Source of the DNA: Caldovatus sediminis
GTDB lineage: Bacteria; Pseudomonadota; Alphaproteobacteria; Acetobacterales; Acetobacteraceae
Assembly (NCBI RefSeq): GCF_014644455.1
Contig: NZ_BMKS01000002.1
Coordinates: forward strand, 62,001 to 126,000
Direction: 5' to 3'
Length of the DNA stretch: 64,000 nt
Shown: positions 30,860 to 39,478 of the stretch, piece by piece
How the letters are laid out: the number at the start of each line of letters is the position of its first letter
Numbering within the stretch: position 1 is the first letter of the stretch
Position numbers and translations under genes: made by a program
Notes under the pieces: generated by a model
Told to the model about the DNA's origin: nothing
The model's input: the letters and a program-made list of their open reading frames with translations, nothing else
Databases searched by the model: none

Positions 30860-31036
30860 CGGCGGCCGCTGGCGCTGCCGATCTCCCGCCGCGCCAGCGG
30901 CATCTTCTCCTCGCGCCGGATCGAGCGGGCGACGCGCCGCGACCTCGGCATGCGCTGCGGGGCGGCAAACCCGCTCCCCGACCACGACACGCTTGCCGCC
31001 TTCCGCCACACCCGGCCGCGCCGGCGGCCCGCGTGA
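30860..31036 (+). pseudogene. Remnant of an IS1182-type transposase
   Basis: A stretch of about 50 residues reads GIFSSRRIERATRRDLGMRC followed by GAANPLPDHDTLAAFR. This matches the N-terminal region of IS1182-family transposases, where the usual pattern is SSRKIERAT...IAA...HPDHDTIA.FR. The match stops after HTRPRRRP at a TGA, and no catalytic DDE part follows. The upstream ~200 bp hold no start. I infer an old, mostly deleted insertion. Confidence 0.6.
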
Positions 31037-31058
31037 GCCGCCCGACGCCGGGTGCCGT

Positions 31059-31982
31059 TCAGGCCGCGGCGCCGGCGATGCTGTTGCGCAGGCGACCGAT
31101 GCCCTCGATCTCCAGCTCCATCACGTCGCCGGGCTTGAGGGTCTGCGGCGGCTGCATCGCGTAGCCCACGCCCTCCGGCGTGCCGGTCAGGATCACGTCG
31201 CCCGGCCTCAGGGTGAAGCCGGCGGAGAGCTGGTGGATGATCTCCTTCACGTCGAAGATCATCTTGCTCGTCCGGCTGTCCTGCCGCTTCTCGCCATTGA
31301 TCCAGAGCCGGATGCCGAGATCGGAGGCGTCGAGGTCCGCCGCCGCCACGATGCAGGGGCCGAGCGGACAGGAGCGGTCGAGCGACTTGCCCTTGAACCA
31401 CTGGCCGTGCCGCCGCTGCAGGTCGCGGCCCGTCACGTCGTTGCCGATCGTGTAGCCGAAGACGTGCTCGAGCGCGCGCTCCTTCGGGATGTCGCTGCCT
31501 TCCCTGCCGATCACGACGGCCAGCTCGACCTCGTAGTCGAGCCACTTCGTCGCTTCCGCGTGCGCCGGCACCGTCTCCTCCGGGCCGATCACGCACTCCG
31601 GGGCCTTGGTGAAGAACTGCGGGTACTTGGGGAGCTCGCTCTGGGTGATGCCGCGGGTGCGGTCGCCCTCCGCGACGTGCTCCATGTAGTTGCGCCCGAC
31701 GCAGAACACGTTGCGCCGCGGGCGCGGGATCGGCGCCTTGAGCGTCACCGCCGCGCGGTCGAGCAGGAAGGCCGCCGGCGCGTCGACGAGCAGCGCCTTC
31801 GCGGCGGCGAGGGCCGGCGGTCCGGCCTCGATCAGCGCCAGCATGTCCTGCGCGCAGGAGGCGTGGACGCCGCCGGCCCAGGCGGCGGCCAGGTCGAGGA
31901 CCTTGTCCTCCCCGATCAGGGCGCCGACGCGCGCGCCCTTCCGGTCGGCGAAGGTGATCAGCTTGAGCGCAGCGGCGGCCAT
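31059..31982 (-). CDS. Fumarylacetoacetate hydrolase family protein
   Basis: 307 residues, FAH-fold enzyme acting on beta-diketo or oxo-acid carbon-carbon bonds, or as a decarboxylase or isomerase. FAH-fold signatures: CVGRNYMEHVAEGD near residues 95-108, the metal ligands in DYEVELAVVIG, YTIGNDVTGRDLQ, and the C-terminal GDVILTGTPEGVGYAM. ATG 31982 was chosen with a GGGGGA ribosome site; 26 upstream in-frame residues are unlikely. The substrate is not defined; likely aromatic or meta-cleavage breakdown. It stands alone on the minus strand next to the IS remnant. Confidence 0.85.
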   Translation of the reverse strand: MAAAALKLITFADRKGARVGALIGEDKVLDLAAAWAGGVHASCAQDMLALIEAGPPALAAAKALLVDAPAAFLLDRAAVTLKAPIPRPRRNVFCVGRNYMEHVAEGDRTRGITQSELPKYPQFFTKAPECVIGPEETVPAHAEATKWLDYEVELAVVIGREGSDIPKERALEHVFGYTIGNDVTGRDLQRRHGQWFKGKSLDRSCPLGPCIVAAADLDASDLGIRLWINGEKRQDSRTSKMIFDVKEIIHQLSAGFTLRPGDVILTGTPEGVGYAMQPPQTLKPGDVMELEIEGIGRLRNSIAGAAA

Positions 31983-32081
31983 GGCGGTTCCCCCGAGGAT
32001 GCGGTGTGGTCGGTCGGGCATCGGCGCGAGCAGAGCAGCGCGGACCCGCGCGCCTTGCAAGACCCTCGGCGCGGGAGGGCG

Positions 32082-33116
32082 TCACTCGCCGTCCAGCTCG
32101 AACAGCAGCAGCAGCGTCCGCTGCAGCGGGTTCTCGTTGTCGTCGCTGACGAGGGCGACGAGGGTCCGGCCGCCGACCCGCGCCGTCGCCACCCCTTCCC
32201 AATTGTCGGCGGGCCAGGGCGGTTCGAGGCGGAGCAGCGTCTCGCCCTCCAGGACATGGCCCGGGCCCGTCGCGGCCAGCGCGCCCGGGGGGATGCGCGC
32301 GAGGCGCCCGCGGAAGCCGCCGAACAGCGAGAAGCTGCGCTCCAGCACCAGCGCCCCGCCATCGGGCAGGGGGGCGGCGTCGGAGGGATCGAGCTCCGGT
32401 GCCCCGGGACGGTAGCCGATCGGCACCCACCGGCCCGGGCCGCCGATCCAGGCGTGACGCAGCCCGGGCGATCCCGCGGGGACGAAGCGCTCGGCGACGG
32501 CGAGCCAGCGCCCGTCCGCCAGCACCGCCAGCGCCTCCAGCCCGCCGTTGAGCGGCGCGCGTTCCAGGCCGGGCGGCGCCGCGACGTAGGCGGCCGGCCC
32601 GTCGAGTCGCCGATAGGCGCGGATCCGGTGCCAGCGCTCGAAGGCGACGAGCCAGGTGCCGTCCGGAAGCCGGGCGAGCGCCTCCGCATCCGCGGCGTAG
32701 CCGCGCGGCAGGGGAGCGCCCCGGCCGTCGCGCAGCCTGCCGGTGCGGAGCCCGGCGAGGTCTGCGGGCGCGCCGTCGCTCTCCCGCAGCACCAGCCGCG
32801 CGGTGAGGAAGCCGCCGAGGTCGCTGACTGCGGTGAGCCGCAGCGCCTCGTCCAGGTGCAGGCCCGAGAGCCCGCCGAACCCGATCGCCGCGGTGTCGAG
32901 CCCGAGACCGCCGAGCGGGCGCAGCGTCGCGCCGGCGGCGTCCCTTCGCGGCGCGGCATCCGGCAGCGCGAATGGCGTGGCCACGCGCCGCCCCGCGCGC
33001 GGCGCCTCGGCCGCGCCGGCGGACGGGAGGGCGAGGGCGGCGGCGAGGGAGAGGCAGAAGGTCCGCCGGCCGGGACCGGAAGGCGGCCGGCCGCCGCCCC
33101 GACCGCGCGGCGTCAG
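32082..33116 (-). CDS. Exported esterase-like activity of phytase family protein
   Basis: About 345 residues of the phytase-like esterase domain, a beta-propeller. Segments such as [55 protein letters not shown] and [24 protein letters not shown] are typical. The N-terminus [20 protein letters not shown] is a signal peptide. No ATG, GTG or TTG exists in frame before it. A CTG at 33116 overlaps the cobT stop as CTGA, so a coupled CTG start is the best reading. Translational coupling to cobT is positional only; a role in cobalt chelation is not implied. Confidence 0.72.
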   Translation of the reverse strand: MTPRGRGGGRPPSGPGRRTFCLSLAAALALPSAGAAEAPRAGRRVATPFALPDAAPRRDAAGATLRPLGGLGLDTAAIGFGGLSGLHLDEALRLTAVSDLGGFLTARLVLRESDGAPADLAGLRTGRLRDGRGAPLPRGYAADAEALARLPDGTWLVAFERWHRIRAYRRLDGPAAYVAAPPGLERAPLNGGLEALAVLADGRWLAVAERFVPAGSPGLRHAWIGGPGRWVPIGYRPGAPELDPSDAAPLPDGGALVLERSFSLFGGFRGRLARIPPGALAATGPGHVLEGETLLRLEPPWPADNWEGVATARVGGRTLVALVSDDNENPLQRTLLLLFELDGE

Positions 33117-34990
33117 GCGACCAGCGGCGCGCGTTCGGCCGCGGCGCGGTGCCAGGCCTCCGCCGCGTCCTCGTCGAACAGCTCGGCGAGCTTCTTCATC
33201 ATCGTCCCGCCGAGCTCCTCGGCGTCCACGATGGTGACGGCGCGGCGGTAGTAGCGGGTCACGTCGTGGCCGATGCCGATGGCGATCAGCTCGACCTGGC
33301 CGCGGCTCTCGATGTCGTGGATCACCTTGCGCAGGTGCCGCTCGAGGTAGTTGCCCGGGTTGACGCTGAGCGTCGAATCGTCCACCGGCGCGCCGTCGGA
33401 GATCACCATCAGGATGCGCCGGTGCTCCGGCCGGACGAGCAGGCGGCGGTAGGCCCACTCCAGCGCCTCGCCGTCGATGTTCTCCTTGAGCAGCCCCTCG
33501 CGCAGCATCAGGCCGAGGTTCCTGCGGGCGCGGCGCCAGGGCGCGTCGGCCGCCTTGTAGACGACGTGGCGCAGGTCGTTCAGCCGCCCCGGATTGCGCG
33601 GCTTGCCGTCGTGGACCCACTTCTCGCGGCTCTGCCCGCCCTTCCAGGCGCGGGTGGTGAAGCCGAGGATCTCCACCTTCACCCCGCAGCGCTCCAGCGT
33701 GCGCGCGAGGATGTCGGAGCACATCGCCGCCACCGTGATCGGCCGGCCGCGCATGGAGCCCGAATTGTCGATCAGCAGGGTCACGACGGTGTCGCGGAAG
33801 TCGGCCTCCCGCTCGCGCTTGTAGGAGAGCGAGTGGAGCGGGTTCGCCACCACCCGGGCGAGCCGCGCGACGTCGAGCAGCCCCTCCTCCAGGTCGAACT
33901 CCCAGGCCCGCTGCTGCTGCGCCAGCAGCCGGCGCTGCAGGCGGTTGGCGAGCTTCGAGACCACGCCCTGGAGGTGCGAGAGCTGCTGGTCGAGCTGCTG
34001 GCGCAGCCGGGCGAGCTCCTCCGGGTCGCAGAGGTCGTCGGCGGCGACCTCCTCGTCGAACTGGTGGGTGTAGGCGCGGTAGAGGGTGGAATCGTCCACC
34101 TGCGGCACCTCGCGGCGCTGCTGCGGGCCGCCGGGGCGCTCGTCGCCGTCGGCGGCGGCGCCCTCCTCCTCGCCCTCCTGCGCCTCGTCCTCGGCCGCCT
34201 CGCCCTGCATTGCCTCGGGCTGGGCGCCGAGCATCTGCTCGCTGTCCTGGGCGCGGCTCTCGCCCTCGGCGGACTGGTCCTGCTGGGGGGAGGACTCGTC
34301 GCCCTCCTCGCCCTCCTCCTGCTCCTCCGCCTCGGCCTCCACCTCGGCCTCCGCGAGATCGAGCGCGGCGAGCAGCCTGCGGGCGGCGCGCGCGTAGCGC
34401 TCCTGGTCGTCCTGGCTGCGCGCCATGTCCTCGAGCGCCGCCTCGGCCTCCTCGCCGAGCGTGTCGCGCCAGAGGTCGAGCACGCGGTGCGCCGATTCGG
34501 GCGCCGGCTCGCCGGAGAGCCGCTCGCGCGCGAGCAGGGCCAGCGCCGCGGGCAGCGGGAGCTGGTCCTTGCGCGTCATGCGGTCGTAGCCCTCGGCCTC
34601 GCACTCCTCGGCGAGGCGGGCGCGGAGGTTGGCGGCGACGCCGGCCATGTGCCGCGCGCCGACGGTCTCGACGCGCACCTGCTCGAGCGCGTCGAAGACC
34701 TCCCGGGCCTCGCGGCGCTGGGGGGTGCGGGTGGCGTGCAGCGCCTCGTCGTGGTGGCGCAGGCGGAGCGCGGCGGCGTCGGCGGCGCCGCGGAGCTTGG
34801 CGACCTCGGCGGGCGGCAGGGCGCGCGTCGGCAGGGGCAGGCGCACGCGCTTGCCGGCGACGCCGGCGGGGCCCGGCTGGAAGGCCACCTGCACGTCCGG
34901 GCCGGCATGCGCGATGGCGCGCAGCACGCCGGCGGTGGCGCGCTTGAACTCCTCCTGGCGGGTGAGCTGTTCCTTGGCCGAGCCGCTCAT
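33113..34990 (-). CDS. cobT: Cobaltochelatase subunit CobT
   Basis: 625 residues. CobT, with the AAA+ subunit CobS and the catalytic CobN, inserts cobalt into hydrogenobyrinic acid a,c-diamide in aerobic cobalamin synthesis. The N-terminal domain (about 1-200) is followed by a strongly acidic low-complexity stretch (about 210-300, Glu/Asp/Gln-rich), and a C-terminal von Willebrand A domain with the MIDAS motif DNSGSM near 405. The late segment [22 protein letters not shown] is family-typical. It starts 7 nt after cobS. cobN is not in the window. Confidence 0.93.
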   Translation of the reverse strand: MSGSAKEQLTRQEEFKRATAGVLRAIAHAGPDVQVAFQPGPAGVAGKRVRLPLPTRALPPAEVAKLRGAADAAALRLRHHDEALHATRTPQRREAREVFDALEQVRVETVGARHMAGVAANLRARLAEECEAEGYDRMTRKDQLPLPAALALLARERLSGEPAPESAHRVLDLWRDTLGEEAEAALEDMARSQDDQERYARAARRLLAALDLAEAEVEAEAEEQEEGEEGDESSPQQDQSAEGESRAQDSEQMLGAQPEAMQGEAAEDEAQEGEEEGAAADGDERPGGPQQRREVPQVDDSTLYRAYTHQFDEEVAADDLCDPEELARLRQQLDQQLSHLQGVVSKLANRLQRRLLAQQQRAWEFDLEEGLLDVARLARVVANPLHSLSYKREREADFRDTVVTLLIDNSGSMRGRPITVAAMCSDILARTLERCGVKVEILGFTTRAWKGGQSREKWVHDGKPRNPGRLNDLRHVVYKAADAPWRRARRNLGLMLREGLLKENIDGEALEWAYRRLLVRPEHRRILMVISDGAPVDDSTLSVNPGNYLERHLRKVIHDIESRGQVELIAIGIGHDVTRYYRRAVTIVDAEELGGTMMKKLAELFDEDAAEAWHRAAAERAPLVA

Positions 34991-34997
34991 GGCGTGG

Positions 34998-36008
34998 CTA
35001 GCCCGCCTTGCGCAGCAGCGACCCCGTGGGCAGCTCCTCGTTGAAGCAGCGCTGGTAGTACTCCGCCACGGTCTGCCGCTCCGCCTCGTCGCACTTGTTG
35101 AGGAAGGTGAGGCGGAAGGCGAATCCGACGTCGCCGAAGATGCGCGCGTTCTCCGCCCAGGTGATCACGGTGCGGGGCGACATCACCGTGCTGATGTCCC
35201 CGGCGATGAATCCCGCCCGCGTCAGGTCGGCGAGCGCCACCATCGCCTCGATCCGCTTGCGCTGCTTCGCGTCGCCCGGCTCGATGCCGAGCTTCGCCAT
35301 CACGATGTCCACCTCCTGCTTGTGCGGCAGGTAGTTGAGCGTGGCGACGATGTTCCAGCGGTCCATCTGGCCCTGGTTGATCTGCTGCGTGCCGTGGTAG
35401 AGGCCCGTGGTGTCGCCGAGGCCCACCGTGTTCGCGGTGGAGAACAGCCGGAAGGCCGGGTGCGGCCGGATCACGCGGTTCTGGTCGAGCAGCGTCAGCT
35501 TGCCCTCGACCTCCAGCACGCGCTGGATGACGAACATCACGTCCGGGCGGCCGGCGTCGTACTCGTCGAACACCAGCGCGCAGGGGTGCTGCAGCGCCCA
35601 GGGCAGGATGCCCTCGCGGAACTCCGTGACCTGCTTGCCTTCCTTGAGGACGATCGCGTCCTTGCCGATCAGGTCTATGCGCGAGATGTGGCTGTCGAGG
35701 TTGACCCGGATGCAGGGCCAGTTCAGCCGCGCCGCCACCTGCTCGATGTGGGTGGACTTGCCGGTGCCGTGGTAGCCCTGGATCATCACGCGCCGGTTGA
35801 AGGCGAAGCCGGCGAGGATGGCGAGGGTGGTCTCGCGGTCGAAGCGGTAGGCGTCGTCAATGTCGGGCACGTGCTCGGTGCGGGTGGAGAAGGCCGGCAC
35901 CTCCATGTCCGTGTCGAGGCCGAACACCTCGCGTGCCTTCACCCGGAGGTCCGGCAAGTCGATTGCCGAGGTCGGGCGGACATCGGCGAGGGCGGTGACC
36001 TTGTTCAT
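34998..36008 (-). CDS. cobS: Cobaltochelatase subunit CobS (AAA+ ATPase)
   Basis: 336 residues, the ATPase ring subunit of the aerobic cobaltochelatase. Walker A GYHGTGKS near residue 77, Walker B ALVFDEYD near 145, sensor region [12 protein letters not shown] near 183. The N-terminal [21 protein letters not shown] is a CobS signature. ATG at 36008. It is the first gene of the cobS-cobT-phytase-like unit, with the dnaJ-like gene 92 nt upstream on the same strand; the dnaJ-bolA-cobS-cobT neighbourhood is common in alphaproteobacteria. Confidence 0.94.
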   Translation of the reverse strand: MNKVTALADVRPTSAIDLPDLRVKAREVFGLDTDMEVPAFSTRTEHVPDIDDAYRFDRETTLAILAGFAFNRRVMIQGYHGTGKSTHIEQVAARLNWPCIRVNLDSHISRIDLIGKDAIVLKEGKQVTEFREGILPWALQHPCALVFDEYDAGRPDVMFVIQRVLEVEGKLTLLDQNRVIRPHPAFRLFSTANTVGLGDTTGLYHGTQQINQGQMDRWNIVATLNYLPHKQEVDIVMAKLGIEPGDAKQRKRIEAMVALADLTRAGFIAGDISTVMSPRTVITWAENARIFGDVGFAFRLTFLNKCDEAERQTVAEYYQRCFNEELPTGSLLRKAG

Positions 36009-36100
36009 CGTGCGTCCGTCGGGTCCTGCTGCTGTCTATTTGAGTCTAGGGCGGGACGGCCATGTCGGCTAGCCGCCCGTGTCGCGCGCGCCGGCCCGCG

Positions 36101-36766
36101 CTAGGCGGCGGGGGCGCCCTGGGCGGCGGACGGCCGGGCCGCGGCGCTGCCGGGGGCGGTCCCCGCGGCGGCGCCCTGCACCGGGCGCGGGGCGATGCGG
36201 GTGCGCAACAGGCTGTAGGCGCGGTTGATGTCCTTCAGCCGCTCCTCGGCCTCGCGGTCGCCGCCGTTCGAGTCCGGATGGTAGCGCTTGGCCAGCTCCT
36301 TGTACCGCGCCCGGAGCTCGTCCGCCGCGAGCGGCCAGCCGAGGTTGAGAACGCCGAGCGCGGCGCGCAGTTCGGGCGGCGCCTCCTCGGTCCGCCGGCT
36401 CCGCGGCGCGGGCTTCGCCCTGCCTCCGAGCACGCCGAGCGGATCGCGCAGGAACTCCGCCGGATCCAGCGCGGAGCGGCCGAGCCGGCCAAGCGGCCAG
36501 GTCGGGCGCTGCCAGCCGGCGTCCTCGCGCAGGTGGCGCTCGATGTCCTCCGGGCTCATGCCGCGGAAATAGTCCCAAGCCGCATTGTACTCCCGCACGT
36601 GCGGGAGGCAGAACCAGTAGTAATCGCGGAGCCGGCTGCGGTCGCGCGGCGCCCGGTACTCACCGGCCGCCGCGCAGCCCGGCGCGTCGCACGCGCGCGC
36701 GGCGGCGGGCGGTTCGGGATGGGACAGCGTGATGCGGGGGCGCTGCGGCGCGCCACGGCGGGCCAT
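36101..36766 (-). CDS. DnaJ-like protein with C-terminal J domain
   Basis: 221 residues. A cysteine pair in the N-terminus (CDAPGCAAAGEYRAP), then a conserved WFCLPHVREYNAAWDYFRGM block. The J domain is at the C-terminal end (about 138-195: LGWPLAADELRARYKELAKR, then YHPDSNGGD with HPD at about 164-166), followed by an Ala/Pro-rich tail. This architecture, next to bolA and cobS, is typical of alphaproteobacteria. It would stimulate a DnaK-type chaperone; the client is unknown. ATG 36766 lacks a ribosome site, and a promoter sits so close that the mRNA may be leaderless. Confidence 0.85.
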   Translation of the reverse strand: MARRGAPQRPRITLSHPEPPAAARACDAPGCAAAGEYRAPRDRSRLRDYYWFCLPHVREYNAAWDYFRGMSPEDIERHLREDAGWQRPTWPLGRLGRSALDPAEFLRDPLGVLGGRAKPAPRSRRTEEAPPELRAALGVLNLGWPLAADELRARYKELAKRYHPDSNGGDREAEERLKDINRAYSLLRTRIAPRPVQGAAAGTAPGSAAARPSAAQGAPAA

Positions 36767-36772
36767 TGCTGC

Positions 36773-36801
36773 GTTATGGGCGTGCTCGGGCCGATCCGCA
36801 A
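36773..36801 (-). promoter_or_regulatory. Promoter for the DnaJ-like gene, leaderless configuration
   Basis: On the minus strand TTGCGG (36801-36796), a 17-nt spacer, then CATAAC (36778-36773). Only 6 nt separate the -10 hexamer from the ATG, so transcription would begin at or next to the start codon. The absence of any ribosome site fits. Confidence 0.5.
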
Positions 36802-36852
36802 GCCGGACAGACCCCTTGCAAACGCGCGGCGCGGGCCGGAATTGCGCATGCC

Positions 36853-37170
36853 ATGAGCACGCCGCCCCGCCCCTCGCGCGCCGATCGCATCCGCGCCGCG
36901 CTTGCCGCCGCCTTTCCGGGCGCCGAGATCGCCATCGTGGACGACAGCGGCCGGCACATCGGCCATGCCGGCGCGCGGCCGGAGGGCGAGACGCACTACT
37001 CGGTGCGGATCGTCGCGCCGGGCTTCGCCGGCCTCTCGCGCGTCGAGCGCAGCCGCCGCGTCCACGCCGCACTCGGGGCGGAGTTCGGGACCGGCCTGCA
37101 CGCCCTGTCGCTGCACCTGCTGACGCCGGAGGAGGCGGTGGGCCGAGGGGGCCGAGGCATCGGGCCGTAG
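36853..37170 (+). CDS. BolA family protein
   Basis: 105 residues with the BolA fold: ALAAAFPGAEIAIVDDSGRH, then THYSVRIVAPGFAGLSRVER and HALSLHLLTPEEA. BolA proteins pair with monothiol glutaredoxins in iron-sulfur cluster handling. ATG 36853, in a GCATGCC context, without a strong ribosome site. It diverges from the dnaJ-like gene across 86 bp. C-terminus GRGGRGIGP is a small Gly/Arg tail. Confidence 0.88.
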   Translation: MSTPPRPSRADRIRAALAAAFPGAEIAIVDDSGRHIGHAGARPEGETHYSVRIVAPGFAGLSRVERSRRVHAALGAEFGTGLHALSLHLLTPEEAVGRGGRGIGP

Positions 37171-37217
37171 AACTCCGCCCGGCCGCGGACAGCCCGCCCG
37201 GGCTGGACCCGGCCGGA

Positions 37218-38768
37218 TCACGCCTCCGGGGCGGCGCCGACGGCGGCGCGGCCGGTCGCGGCGTCCAGCGCCCGGGCAATCCGCCGCATCCCGGCATCGG
37301 CCAGCATGCGCAGCCCCTCCAGCACCTCCGGGGCGACCGTGGCCGGCAGCGGCGCGTCGGGCGCGAGGCGCGCGGCGAGCCCGGCCGCCTCCGGCAGGGC
37401 GTTGGCCGGGCAGCCGAGCGCGGCGAGAAAGGTCCGCACCTTGCCCGCGGTGCCGCCGAGCGTCGGCACCCCGGCCAGCACGCCGGCGATCGCGCCATGA
37501 TAGCGCATGGACACCACGCGCCGCGCCGCCGCGCAGTGGGCGACCAGGGCGGCGAAATCGCGCACCGCCGCGACGCCGCCCGGGAACAGGCCGGCGAGGG
37601 CGCGCTCGTCCTTGCGCGGCTCCACCACCACCGCGCGCACCGCGCCCTCCGGCGCGGCGCGGGCGGCCTCGGCCGCGGCGGCGAGGAAGGCCTCCTCCGC
37701 CGCGTGCCCGGGGGCCGGCGCCTTCACGATCATCAGCGTGTCCACCGGGGAGGGCAGCGCGGCGGGAGCACCTGGCGCCGGGGGCGGGCGGCCGAGCAGC
37801 AGCCAGGCGGCGAGCACCGGGTCCGGCAGATCGAACCAGCCCTCGCACAGCCCCTCCACCGCGGCGACGCTCCACGGATCGCGCACGGCGACGAAGGCGG
37901 CGCCGCGCAGCAGCGCCTCGATCGAGGGCCGCAGCGCTCGGGCCCGGGTGACCCCGCGGCTCGCGCCCATTCCGGCGAAGCCGTAGGGGATGCCGGCGCG
38001 CAGCATGGCGCGGATCCACTCGGGCCGGTGCAGCGGGAAATGCGGCGGACCGAGCACGCCGCCGCCGCCGATCACCACCGCGTCGAAGCCGGCGAGCTTC
38101 TCGCCGTCGAGCAGCAGGTCGGGCGCGCGGCGGCGGGCCGGCCGGGGATCGTAGGTCTCGTGGTCGAGCCAGGAGGTGGCGGCGCACTGCACCGGGCCGG
38201 TGCAATAGGCGCCGAGCAGGCGCGCCAGCGCCCCGGCCTGCGCCGCGTCGCCGAGATTGCCGTTGCCGTAGGCGCCGAAGAGGAGCAGCCGCAGCGGCCT
38301 CGGCGCTGCGGCGGCCGGCGGTGCGCCGGCGGCGGGCGGCGGCCGGCCGCGCCGCGGCGGCGGGTGGCGGCGCAGCATCGCGATCGCCGCCTCCTCCCGC
38401 ATGCGGGTGCCGTACTCCTCCGACCCGGCGATCTCCTGCATCAGTTCGACCGCCGTGCGGCCGGCCGCGCGCGACCGCGCGGCCACCTCGGGCGACTCGG
38501 GTTCGCGCCCGAGCAGGGCACGATAGATCGCCGCGACCTCGGCCTCGGTGACGACGCCGCCGGTCGGCGGGTCCGGCAGGCAGGCGCGGGCGATCGGGCG
38601 GAATTCCGCCGAGGCGAGCAGGGTGGCGCGCAGCGCCTCGAGGCTCTCGTGGCGGGCGAGCTGGGCCTCGATCACGGCCTCGCTCTCCGGCTCGCGGCCG
38701 AGAAGGAGGCGGTAGGCGGCGATCACGCCGGCGCGATCGAGGGGGAGGTGCGGCATCGCCCTCCGCAT
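37218..38768 (-). CDS. DUF4214-polysaccharide pyruvyl transferase fusion
   Basis: 516 residues. Two DUF4214-like repeats at the N-terminus (about 16-56 and 79-120) each carry the Y-R-x-L-L-G-R-E-P-E-S motif. A Pro/Ala linker (130-158) follows, then a pyruvyl transferase domain (160 to ~470) with GAYGNGNLGDAAQ, the VIGGGGVLG segment and VSMRYHGAIAGVLAGVP. Such enzymes put ketal pyruvate on sugars of exported polysaccharides, using phosphoenolpyruvate. Start 38768 or the ATG at 38756; both are possible. It faces the TetR gene across the double palindrome. Confidence 0.78.
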   Translation of the reverse strand: MRRAMPHLPLDRAGVIAAYRLLLGREPESEAVIEAQLARHESLEALRATLLASAEFRPIARACLPDPPTGGVVTEAEVAAIYRALLGREPESPEVAARSRAAGRTAVELMQEIAGSEEYGTRMREEAAIAMLRRHPPPRRGRPPPAAGAPPAAAAPRPLRLLLFGAYGNGNLGDAAQAGALARLLGAYCTGPVQCAATSWLDHETYDPRPARRRAPDLLLDGEKLAGFDAVVIGGGGVLGPPHFPLHRPEWIRAMLRAGIPYGFAGMGASRGVTRARALRPSIEALLRGAAFVAVRDPWSVAAVEGLCEGWFDLPDPVLAAWLLLGRPPPAPGAPAALPSPVDTLMIVKAPAPGHAAEEAFLAAAAEAARAAPEGAVRAVVVEPRKDERALAGLFPGGVAAVRDFAALVAHCAAARRVVSMRYHGAIAGVLAGVPTLGGTAGKVRTFLAALGCPANALPEAAGLAARLAPDAPLPATVAPEVLEGLRMLADAGMRRIARALDAATGRAAVGAAPEA

Positions 38769-38818
38769 CTCCCGCGTTGACCGGCGCCCGGCAAGGCCCG
38801 GCGCGCGGGTCGGGGCTG

Positions 38819-38857
38819 TACCGTCCGGACGGTCTTGTGGAGACCGTCCGGACGGTA
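38819..38857. promoter_or_regulatory. Double-palindrome operator for the TetR regulator
   Basis: Two copies of the perfect 14-bp palindrome ACCGTCCGGACGGT at 38820-38833 and 38843-38856, centre to centre 23 bp (about two helical turns). With one or two extra bases each side, the whole block is also a perfect 16-bp inverted repeat around TTGTGGA. It ends 12 bp before the tetR ATG. TTGTGG and TATAGC within it resemble -35 and -10 hexamers 15 bp apart, so bound repressor would cover the promoter. It may also serve the divergent pyruvyltransferase gene. Confidence 0.8.
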
Positions 38858-38869
38858 TAGCTGAAGCCC

Positions 38870-39478
38870 ATGCACCCCTCCGCCCCCCCGCTGGCCGCCG
38901 CCGTCCCGCCGCCGGCCGCCGACGCCCGCACCCGCATCCTCGACGCCGCCGAGGCGATCGTGCAGGCCCGCGGCGTGCCCGCGCTCACGCTCGAGGCCGC
39001 GGCGCGCGAGGCCGGCGTCTCCAAGGGCGGGCTGCTCTACCACTTCGCCTCCAAGGAGGCGCTGCTGGCCGCCATGCTGGCCCGCCTCTCCGACTGGTTC
39101 CGCGCCGAGTTCGAGACCTGCGTCGCCGCCCAGGCGCCGGGCCCGGGCCGCATCGCCCGCGCCATGCTCGCCTGGTCGCTCGGCGAGGACGAGCACGCCT
39201 GCAACGAGCGCCACGAGCGCGCCGCCGCCGTCTTCCTCGCCGTGTTCCACCACGACCCGGGGATGCTCGACCCGGTCCGCGCCGTGGTGGCGGAGATCAA
39301 GCGCGCGGTGGCGGCCGACGGCCTGCCGGAGGGCCACGGCCACGCCATCATGGCGGCCTGCGACGGCCTGTTCTTCTACCGCATCTTCGGCCTCGTCCGC
39401 TTCGACGAGGCCGAGCGCGCGGCGATGCGCGCCGCCCTCGGACGCCTGGCCGCGGCGCCGGGAGGCGCCGCGCCGTGA
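38870..39478 (+). CDS. TetR/AcrR family transcriptional regulator
   Basis: 202 residues. N-terminal helix-turn-helix at about 20-65: RILDAAEAIVQARGVPALTL, EAGVSKGGLLYHFASKEALL. The C-terminal ligand domain is of the TetR_C type seen next to efflux operons. It lies immediately downstream of a double palindromic operator and directly upstream of the HlyD/permease/ATPase operon, whose first gene starts on its stop (GTGA). Autoregulated repressor of the efflux unit is the natural reading. The inducer is unknown. Confidence 0.9.
   Translation: MHPSAPPLAAAVPPPAADARTRILDAAEAIVQARGVPALTLEAAAREAGVSKGGLLYHFASKEALLAAMLARLSDWFRAEFETCVAAQAPGPGRIARAMLAWSLGEDEHACNERHERAAAVFLAVFHHDPGMLDPVRAVVAEIKRAVAADGLPEGHGHAIMAACDGLFFYRIFGLVRFDEAERAAMRAALGRLAAAPGGAAP

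Noticed and set aside
27828-30968. 1046-residue minus-strand frame
   Set aside because: Overlaps the OmpA and HEXXH genes on the other strand; no recognisable domain.
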